Shown: positions 7,864-13,736 of the stretch, piece after piece
How positions within the stretch are numbered: position 1 is the stretch's first letter
How the letters are laid out: each line of letters begins with the position of its first letter
From: a virus
IMG/VR virus record: IMGVR_UViG_3300017751_000111
Location: 1 to 31,581 of that record
DNA length: 31,581 nt
Strand: one strand, 5' to 3'
Notes under the pieces: model-generated
Seen by the model: the letters and a program-made list of their open reading frames with translations, nothing else
Told to the model about the DNA's origin: nothing
The model's database searches: none
Made by a program: the position numbers and the translations under genes

Positions 7864-9059
7864 AAGAAATTTTAGTAAAAGAATATAATAATTTAATTAA
7901 AAAACCAATTAAATCTTTATTTCCCACAAATAATATTTATAGCACTTTTGTTAATGGGGCTAAAATTGAAATTTTAGGGGATATAAAGAAAAAATATAAA
8001 GTTCAGTTTATCGATAGAAACACAAATAAACTTCTTCATGAAACAGAAATAAGTAATAATATGTGGTCTAAACTAAATAAACAATACTATATTGATTGTT
8101 TAATTAAAATAATAGATTTAGAAACTAATGAAATAATAGAACATACATTTAATGCAGGGGATAAAAAAGTTTATATACACTTTGCTTCAAAAGCTTTAGG
8201 TGATACTATAGCGTGGATGCCATATGCCGAAGAATTTAGAAAAAAACATAAATGTAGATTAATTGTATCAACATTCCATAATAAAATGTTTGAAGAAAAT
8301 TACTCAAACATTGAATTTATTGAACCTGGAACTATCCAAAAGGATTTATATGCTATGTATGAGGTAGGGTGGCATTATAATGAAGAAGAAAAAATTGATT
8401 ATAATAGAAATCCTTTAGACTTTAGAAAAATTCCATTACAAGGGGCAGCCTATAGCATTTTAGGACTAGAATCAAAAGAAATTAAACCTAAACTAACATT
8501 TAAAAATACAGGATCTACTATAGAAGGTGATTATGTGGTTATAGCACCTCATGGTTCAGCTCATGCTAAGTATTGGAATCGAAAAGATGGATGGCAAACT
8601 GTAATAAATTATTTAAATAATAAAGGCTACAAAGTAGTAATGATTACCCAAGAACCCTTAGGAGATAAGTGGCATGATTCTAAATTAGGAGGTACTTTAA
8701 CAGGGGTTATTGATAAAACAGGTAACCACCCTCTAAGTGAAAGAGCAAATGATATAATGAATGCTAAAGCATTTATAGGTATTGGAAGTGGTTTAAGTTG
8801 GTTAGCTTGGGCTTTAGAAACACCTGTAGTTATGATATCTGGATTTAGTGAAGCCTATAGTGAATTTGAAGATTGCGAAAGAATATCTCCTCCCAAAAAC
8901 AAATGCTCAGGATGTTTTAATAGAATAAGGTTAAACGGTGGGGATTGGGAGTGGTGTCCTGACCATAAAGATACAGATAGGATGTTTGAGTGTACTAAAT
9001 CAATAACACCCGATTTAGTAATAAATTCTATAAACAATCAATTATTAAAAAGTTTTTAA
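7860..9059 (+). CDS. TibC/BAHT-like protein O-heptosyltransferase (GT9-related)
   Basis: The 399-residue product matches the plan of bacterial autotransporter heptosyltransferases. An N-terminal beta domain (about residues 1-100) is followed by a GT-B catalytic core starting VYIHFASKALGDTIAWMPY (104-122), whose Asp in GDT (115) is the expected base. VVIAPHGSAHAKYWN (226-240) is the nucleotide-binding entry, and FIGIGSGLSWLAWALETPVV (305-324) is the heptosyltransferase donor loop. A four-cysteine finger follows: C349-x2-C352, C366 (EWCPDH) and C378 (FECT). TibC and its relatives use such a finger to bind iron, and transfer heptose to Ser side chains of repetitive autotransporters. The gene closes the modification cassette, 60 bases before the tail block. 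Substrate inference: the Ser/Thr-rich fibre repeats encoded at 1-1650. The donor sugar in this host is unknown. Confidence 0.82.
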   Translation: MKEILVKEYNNLIKKPIKSLFPTNNIYSTFVNGAKIEILGDIKKKYKVQFIDRNTNKLLHETEISNNMWSKLNKQYYIDCLIKIIDLETNEIIEHTFNAGDKKVYIHFASKALGDTIAWMPYAEEFRKKHKCRLIVSTFHNKMFEENYSNIEFIEPGTIQKDLYAMYEVGWHYNEEEKIDYNRNPLDFRKIPLQGAAYSILGLESKEIKPKLTFKNTGSTIEGDYVVIAPHGSAHAKYWNRKDGWQTVINYLNNKGYKVVMITQEPLGDKWHDSKLGGTLTGVIDKTGNHPLSERANDIMNAKAFIGIGSGLSWLAWALETPVVMISGFSEAYSEFEDCERISPPKNKCSGCFNRIRLNGGDWEWCPDHKDTDRMFECTKSITPDLVINSINNQLLKSF

Positions 9060-9067
9060 TATTTATA
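9060..9067 (+). promoter_or_regulatory. TATTTATA motif, copy 1 (putative late signal)
   Basis: The sequence TTAATATTTATAATAAG overlaps the end of the heptosyltransferase gene, 54 bases before the next ATG. It matches five similar sites before tail genes. Function as a late promoter is inferred from position and recurrence. Confidence 0.45.
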
Positions 9068-9108
9068 ATAAGAAATAAAAAAGCATACAATTTTAACAAA
9101 TACTTTAA

Positions 9109-9116
9109 TATTTATA
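9109..9116 (+). promoter_or_regulatory. TATTTATA motif, copy 2 (putative late signal)
   Basis: TTAATATTTATAACAAG repeats copy 1 exactly 49 bases downstream and ends a few bases before the ATG at 9122. That is very close for a -10 element: a transcript from it would be almost leaderless. It may instead be an RNA-level element or a duplicated promoter. Confidence 0.4.
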
Positions 9117-9121
9117 ACAAG

Positions 9122-9373
9122 ATGGAAAGCAAAGTTCTAACAAAAGAAGAAATTCAAACACTAACCGAATTAAAAGAAAAATATAATAAGTTAGTAATAG
9201 TTTTAGGTGAAACCGAAGCCCAAGTAATGGATTTGGAGTTAAGGAAAGAACAAATTAAATCTAATTTAATTACCCTTAAACAAGATGAAGTGAAGATAGG
9301 GAAAGAATTAGAAGAAAAATATGGAAACGGAACTATTTCATTAGAAAGTGGTAAGTTTTCTCCAACAGAGTAA
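9122..9373 (+). CDS. Small coiled-coil protein, function unknown
   Basis: The 83-residue protein is dominated by a charged helix (residues about 6-68, many Glu, Lys and Leu in heptad-like spacing: LTELKEKYNKLVIVLGETEA), ending in a short Gly/Ser-rich tail. No enzyme motif is present. It lies directly before the sheath gene and behind two copies of the putative late signal, so it is probably a late gene. A role in tail assembly or as a chaperone is possible but unproven. There is no Shine-Dalgarno sequence. The next Met is at about residue 36, so the first ATG is the only reasonable start. Confidence 0.7.
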   Translation: MESKVLTKEEIQTLTELKEKYNKLVIVLGETEAQVMDLELRKEQIKSNLITLKQDEVKIGKELEEKYGNGTISLESGKFSPTE

Positions 9374-9393
9374 ATTTTTAACAAAACTTCATA

Positions 9394-9401
9394 TATTTAT
9401 T
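9394..9401 (+). promoter_or_regulatory. Variant TATTTATT motif before the sheath gene
   Basis: ATATATTTATTATCAAAATA differs from the other copies by one base in the core and stands 25 bases before the sheath ATG, the same distance range as the copies before the tube gene and the 16457 gene. Confidence 0.35.
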
Positions 9402-9426
9402 ATCAAAATAATAACAATTTAACAAC

Positions 9427-12033
9427 ATGGCAGAAACATTAATTTCCCCAGGAGTATTAGCAAGAGAAAATGATCAATCCCAGATTACTTCTCAACCAAT
9501 ACAGGCTGGTGCAGCGCTAGTAGGACCAACCGTAAAAGGTCAAGTCAATATTCCAAAACTTATAACTACTTATAGTGAATACCAAGCTAATTTTGGTACT
9601 ACTTTTGAGAGTGGTTCTGTAAATCAGATGGATGAATATACTTTCTTCACATCAATTTCAGCATATAACTACTTCACAAACGGTGGTACATCATTAATTG
9701 TTACTAGAGTAGCATCAGGTGATTTTACATCAGCAACTTCTTCAAGAATTTTTAATGACGTAGAAAGTGGAAATATTCCACCAGCTACTGATTTATTTGG
9801 TTCTTATACTTCAGGAGGTAGTGATGGTACAGCAGGTACTTATGTAGGTAAACCAACAACAGTATCTCCAGCAGGAGGAACTGGTTTAACCGTAACAGTA
9901 GTAACTAACACAGCTAACGGAAAAATTAAAACAGATGCTGATCAGCTTGTGCCTGGAATTTCTACAAACACTGTAGTTGCCGGGGCAGAAGTATATCCTG
10001 GAGTATCATTAACAAATGCTGGTGGTACTGATGGAAGTGGAGCCATAGCTACTGTAACAGTAACAGGAACAACTGCTCCAACGGTAACTGGTATAACAAT
10101 TACAAATCCTGGATCAGGATATGTAGATACTGACCAATTATCAATAGCAGGAGGATTATTAGGAACTGGACAATTAATAAATGATGGTACTAATATACTT
10201 AGTATATCTAACGGAGCTTCATATAACATTGGTGGTGGAGCACCAGCAACTGGTTTAGCTACTACAGTATCTCCAGCAGGAGGAGAAGGAGCTACAATTG
10301 ACGTAACATCAGATGGAACAAATGTTTCAGTATTAACAGTTGAAAATATTGGTACTGGTTATTCAGATGGTGATGTAGTAAATGTTTCTCAAGCAGCTTT
10401 AGTTGCCGCTGGGTTTGCATCAGCAGCTGCGGGTGGTATAGACATTACATTAGGTAGTGCAAACCTCCAAAACTCAGGAGAAGTAATAATTGATGTAGCA
10501 GAAACTGATTTATTAGTAGAAGTAGCATCTATAACAACTGTAGCAGAAGGTACAGGATATGCTATAGGTGATGTAGTAACAGTAGCGGCAGCAGAAATAG
10601 GTACCCCAACAGCTGACTTAGTAGTAACTTTAGTAGATGCTGACATTACAGATGAAAATGCTTTCACATTAGAAACAATGGGTGAAGGTATAATTATGAA
10701 TAGTGCTGGTGATGAAGCATCAACAGGAGCCCTAACAAATGGTACATCAGATAATATTAGATGGGAGATAGTTTCTCCAAATACATCATCAGGTACATTT
10801 AGTGTAGTTATTAGACAAGGTAATGATAATACAAGATCAAAATCAGTACTAGAAAGCTTTAATAATGTATCATTAGATCCAAAATCTTCAAATTATATTT
10901 CAAGAATAATAGGTGATCAAAAACAAGTAATTAGAGGATCAGGAACAGATGTTTATTTACAAACAACAGGATCATTTGCTAATGCTTCAAGATATGTAAG
11001 AGTAAAAGAAGTTAAATTTAAAACTCCAGACTATTTAGATAATAGTGGGATAGCAAAAGATCAATACACAGCTTCTATACCAGTAGCGGCTTCAGGAACA
11101 TTTGGAGATGCAGTAGGTACCATTTTAACAGGAACTGGTAAATATTACCAATATATTACTGGAAATGATACTCAAGGATTAGTAGGAAGTGATTATACAA
11201 CAGCTTTTAACATATTAGCTAATAAAGATGATTTTAAATATAATCTCATCTCAGCTCCAGGATTATACCAATCAGATTATAGCTCAGTATTAAATACTTT
11301 AATTGCAAATACTGAAAATAGAGGAGATAATATTGTAGTATTAGATCTTGAAGCTTATGCTTCATCAATAACAGCAGTAAGTACTACAGCAGCCGCTCAA
11401 GATACATCATATGCAGCTTCATATTGGCCTTGGTGTATGGTAACTGATCCAGATTCAGGACAAAGAGTTTGGGTACCAGCAGGAACATTAATTCCAGGAG
11501 TTTATGCTAACAATGATAGAACAGCAGAAGCATGGTTTGCTCCAGCAGGTATTAATAGAGGTGGATTAGGTCAAGTAATTCAAGCTGAAAGAAAATTAAC
11601 TCAAGCTAATAGAGATACATTGTATACAGGTAAAGTAAATCCAATAGCAACATTCCCAGGAAGAGGAGTTGTAGTATTTGGACAGAAAACATTACAAAAT
11701 ACAGCAAGTGCTTTAGATAGAGTTAATGTTAGAAGATTGCTTATTGCCCTTAAAAACTATATTTCTCAAATATCTGATAATTTAGTATTTGAACAAAATA
11801 CAGCAGCAACAAGAAATATATTCTTAACACAAGTTAATCCATACCTAGAATCAGTACAACAAAGACAAGGTTTATACGCGTTTAAAGTTGTAATGAACGA
11901 TTCAAATAATGGACCTGACGTAATTGATAGAAATGAATTGAGAGGTGCTATATACATTCAACCTACAAAAACAGCAGAATTTATATACCTAGATTTCAAT
12001 ATTCTTCCAACAGGAGCTGAATTTCCTGCATAA
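9427..12033 (+). CDS. 18: Tail sheath protein (T4 gp18-like) with a large repetitive insertion
   Basis: At 868 residues this is clearly longer than T4 gp18 (659). Residues 1-110 are a typical sheath start (ISPGVLARENDQSQI..., AALVGPTVKGQ..., YNYFTNGGTSLIVTRV). The C-terminal half, from about residue 440, carries the conserved assembly domains and ends NELRGAIYIQPTKTAEFIYL-DFNI. Between about residues 135 and 410 lies an insertion of low-complexity beta repeats with a GxGYxxGDxxxV theme (PGSGYVDTDQLSI, IGTGYSDGDVVNV, EGTGYAIGDVVTV). Two 21-base stretches coding for TVSPAGG are identical (9859-9879 and 10264-10284). Sheath subunits form the contractile outer tail, and the insertion probably faces outwards. 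The gene is followed directly by the tube gene, as in T4. Confidence 0.93.
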   Translation: MAETLISPGVLARENDQSQITSQPIQAGAALVGPTVKGQVNIPKLITTYSEYQANFGTTFESGSVNQMDEYTFFTSISAYNYFTNGGTSLIVTRVASGDFTSATSSRIFNDVESGNIPPATDLFGSYTSGGSDGTAGTYVGKPTTVSPAGGTGLTVTVVTNTANGKIKTDADQLVPGISTNTVVAGAEVYPGVSLTNAGGTDGSGAIATVTVTGTTAPTVTGITITNPGSGYVDTDQLSIAGGLLGTGQLINDGTNILSISNGASYNIGGGAPATGLATTVSPAGGEGATIDVTSDGTNVSVLTVENIGTGYSDGDVVNVSQAALVAAGFASAAAGGIDITLGSANLQNSGEVIIDVAETDLLVEVASITTVAEGTGYAIGDVVTVAAAEIGTPTADLVVTLVDADITDENAFTLETMGEGIIMNSAGDEASTGALTNGTSDNIRWEIVSPNTSSGTFSVVIRQGNDNTRSKSVLESFNNVSLDPKSSNYISRIIGDQKQVIRGSGTDVYLQTTGSFANASRYVRVKEVKFKTPDYLDNSGIAKDQYTASIPVAASGTFGDAVGTILTGTGKYYQYITGNDTQGLVGSDYTTAFNILANKDDFKYNLISAPGLYQSDYSSVLNTLIANTENRGDNIVVLDLEAYASSITAVSTTAAAQDTSYAASYWPWCMVTDPDSGQRVWVPAGTLIPGVYANNDRTAEAWFAPAGINRGGLGQVIQAERKLTQANRDTLYTGKVNPIATFPGRGVVVFGQKTLQNTASALDRVNVRRLLIALKNYISQISDNLVFEQNTAATRNIFLTQVNPYLESVQQRQGLYAFKVVMNDSNNGPDVIDRNELRGAIYIQPTKTAEFIYLDFNILPTGAEFPA

Positions 12034-12049
12034 GAATTAGAAAATATAA

Positions 12050-12057
12050 TATTTATA
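12050..12057 (+). promoter_or_regulatory. TATTTATA motif before the tail tube gene
   Basis: TATAATATTTATAATTGAA stands 27 bases before the tube ATG in the 51-base gap after the sheath gene. Same core and flanks as the other copies. This spacing equals that before the 16457 gene. Confidence 0.45.
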
Positions 12058-12084
12058 ATTGAATAAAAATAAAACAAACATAAA

Positions 12085-12573
12085 ATGGCAGTATTAGACC
12101 CAAACGAAATATTTTTCACCGCTTTTGAACCCAAAGTAGCTAATAGGTTTATAATGTATGTTGATGGTTTTCCATCTTACATTATAAAGGGTGTTAGTGG
12201 ATTAGGTTTTGCACAAGATGAAATTACATTAAATCATATCAATACTTATAGAAAAGTAAAAGGTAAATTAAGATGGAATGATATTACTATGCAGTTATTT
12301 GATCCAATTACACCATCAGGTGCTCAAGCAGTAATGGAATGGGTTAGATTACACCATGAATCAGTAACAGGTAGAGATGGGTATAGTGATTTCTATAAAA
12401 AAGATTTAACTATAGATGTATTAGGTCCTGTAGGTGATGTAGTTAGTGAATGGATTATAAAAGGTGCATTTATTAAAGATGGTTCATTTGCCGATATGAA
12501 TTGGGACACTGATGGTGAAGCAATGAATATTGACTTAACAATCGGAATGGATTATTGCGTATTAAATTTCTAA
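12085..12573 (+). CDS. 19: Tail tube protein (T4 gp19-like)
   Basis: The 162-residue protein has the size of T4 gp19 (163) and the family pattern: NRFIMYVDGFPSYIIKGVSG near the start, the central LNHINTYRKVKGKLRW-NDITMQLFDPI stretch, and the end INLTIG-type strand (MNIDLTIGMDYCVLNF). Tube subunits stack as hexamers inside the sheath and conduct DNA. It follows the sheath gene and is followed by a strong terminator, so sheath and tube form one late unit. A-rich leader, no Shine-Dalgarno sequence. Confidence 0.93.
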   Translation: MAVLDPNEIFFTAFEPKVANRFIMYVDGFPSYIIKGVSGLGFAQDEITLNHINTYRKVKGKLRWNDITMQLFDPITPSGAQAVMEWVRLHHESVTGRDGYSDFYKKDLTIDVLGPVGDVVSEWIIKGAFIKDGSFADMNWDTDGEAMNIDLTIGMDYCVLNF

Positions 12574-12598
12574 TAACAATAAATATTTTTTTAAAAAT

Positions 12599-12625
12599 AG
12601 CTTGGCTTCGGTCAAGCTTTTTTTT
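12599..12625 (+). terminator. Rho-independent terminator after the tube gene
   Basis: AGCTTGGC-TTCG-GTCAAGCT forms an 8-bp stem (one G-T pair) with the stable UUCG tetraloop closed by C-G, followed by eight T residues (12618-12625). An A-rich stretch lies upstream. It separates highly expressed sheath and tube genes from the chaperone and tape-measure genes. Confidence 0.93.
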
Positions 12626-12634
12626 ATGTTATGT

Positions 12635-12644
12635 ATGTATACAT
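12635..12644 (+). other. 10-bp palindrome ATGTATACAT between terminator and chaperone gene
   Basis: A perfect palindrome lies 30 bases before the chaperone ATG, just upstream of an AAGTTAT element at 12652-12658. It could be a binding site for a dimeric regulator, but ten AT-rich bases are weak evidence. Confidence 0.25.
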
Positions 12645-12674
12645 GATAATTAAGTTATAACAAATAAAATTTAT

Positions 12675-13421
12675 ATGGAAGAATTAAAATTACCCACTGA
12701 ACAAGTAGACCTCCCCTCAAAAGGTTTAGTCTATTCTAAAGACAATCCTTTATCTTCTGGAGTCATTGAAATGAAATATATGACTGCTAAAGAAGAAGAT
12801 ATTTTAACTAATCAAAATTACATTAAAGATGGAACGGTTGTTGATAGGTTACTAAAGGCATTAATTGTATCAAAAATTAACTATGATGATTTAATTGTAG
12901 GAGATAAAAATGCAATTATGGTAGCAGCGCGTGTTTTAGGGTATGGTAAAGACTATACTTTTAATTATGATGGGGAAACTGTAACTGTAGATCTATCAGA
13001 GTTAGAACAACGTTTTATCGATGAAGAAGTATTAATTGAAAAAAATACTAACCAATTTTCATTTACACTACCTCACTCAAAGGTTGAAATTACTTTTAAA
13101 CTATTAAATAATAGAGATGATAAATCTATTAAAGCTGAAATAAAAGGTTTAAAAAAGATAGATAAAAAAGCATCCCCTGAATTATCAACTCGTTTAAAAT
13201 ATATGATTACTTCTATAAATGGTGATAGTGATGTAAAGACTATTAGAGAATTTGTAGATAATTATATGCTAGCTAGAGATTCAAGAGCATTTAGAGAATA
13301 TATTAGAGAATTCCAACCAGATATTGATTTAACTTTCAACCATGTGAGTAGTGACGGCAACGAAAGGGATCTTACCCTTCCGATGACCGTCAACTTTTTT
13401 TGGCCTGACAGCGACTTATAG
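12675..13421 (+). CDS. T4 gp26-like baseplate/tail assembly chaperone (zero-frame product)
   Basis: The 248-residue product begins LPTEQVDLPSKGLVYSKDNP and continues with MTAKEEDILTNQNYIKDG, LIVGDKNAIMVAARVLGYG and a C-terminal LTLPMTVNFFWPDSDL. This is the pattern of the T4 gp26-type baseplate family, which I associate with tail assembly chaperones. Family members often carry Cys-x2-Cys before the final FFWP block. Here no cysteines remain (FNHVSSDGNERD in that place). The gene lies immediately upstream of the tape measure gene, the classical position of chaperone genes that use a translational frameshift. The stop TAG is at 13419-13421, and a continuing frame is open from 13387 (see the extension entry). 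Confidence 0.75.
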   Translation: MEELKLPTEQVDLPSKGLVYSKDNPLSSGVIEMKYMTAKEEDILTNQNYIKDGTVVDRLLKALIVSKINYDDLIVGDKNAIMVAARVLGYGKDYTFNYDGETVTVDLSELEQRFIDEEVLIEKNTNQFSFTLPHSKVEITFKLLNNRDDKSIKAEIKGLKKIDKKASPELSTRLKYMITSINGDSDVKTIREFVDNYMLARDSRAFREYIREFQPDIDLTFNHVSSDGNERDLTLPMTVNFFWPDSDL

Positions 13422-13701
13422 GATCAATCTCTTCAAGACCATCCATGAAATAGTATATTATGGAAATGGTGGTTATGATTGGAATACTGTTTATAGTATG
13501 CCTATATGGTTGCGGAGATTTACCTACCAGCAAATCCACGAAGCAAGATCTGCAGAACAAGAAGCAATGAAAAAAGCTTCTAAAGGGAAGGGGACTAATA
13601 TAGATTTAAATAGTAATATTAAACAAAAAATCCCTAAACAAGCACTTCAACCAAAACAAAAACTATCTCCAAATTATGTTACGAAGGCATCAAGAAAATG
13701 A
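13387..13701 (+). CDS. Frameshift extension of the tail assembly chaperone (+1 frame, no own start)
   Basis: The frame one base ahead of the chaperone gene is open from 13387 (after a TGA at 13384-13386) to the TGA at 13699-13701. Its first ATG is at 13498, but the codons before it already read as ordinary protein: TYRINLFKTIHEIVYYGN, GGYDWNTVYSMPIWLRRFTY. Translation from 13498 alone would discard this part and give only 67 residues. Fusion at the T7 run (13395-13401) would give a product of about 342 residues, similar in logic to lambda gpGT. The tail end is basic and Gln/Lys-rich (KQKIPKQALQPKQKL), suited to binding the tape measure. Alternatives are an independent short gene from 13498, or a homopolymer error in the assembly. 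Confidence 0.65.
   Translation, partial: PSTFFGLTATYRINLFKTIHEIVYYGNGGYDWNTVYSMPIWLRRFTYQQIHEARSAEQEAMKKASKGKGTNIDLNSNIKQKIPKQALQPKQKLSPNYVTKASRK
13395..13401 (+). other. Candidate slippery site (seven T) for programmed +1 or -2 frameshift
   Basis: The zero frame reads AAC TTT TTT TGG CCT. After a +1 slip the P-site Phe tRNA re-pairs perfectly on TTT at 13399-13401 and the next codon is GGC. A -2 slip would also keep perfect TTT pairing. Within the only window where both frames are open (13387-13421) this run is the clear slip candidate. Confidence 0.55.
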
Positions 13702-13708
13702 TGCCTTC
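13683..13708 (+). terminator. Strong hairpin between chaperone extension and tape measure gene
   Basis: GAAGGCATCA and TGATGCCTTC form a perfect 10-bp stem around an AGAAAA loop. The right arm contains the TGA stop (13699-13701). The stretch after it is TAATATTTAT rather than a T run, so it is a weak intrinsic terminator or an mRNA processing/stabilising hairpin. A TATTTATA motif follows at once. Confidence 0.6.
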
Positions 13709-13711
13709 TAA

Positions 13712-13719
13712 TATTTATA
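13712..13719 (+). promoter_or_regulatory. TATTTATA motif before the tape measure gene
   Basis: CTAATATTTATAACAAAATA lies just after the hairpin and 17 bases before the tape measure ATG, a layout expected if transcription stops at the hairpin and restarts here. Confidence 0.45.
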
Positions 13720-13736
13720 ACAAAATATAATTTTAG

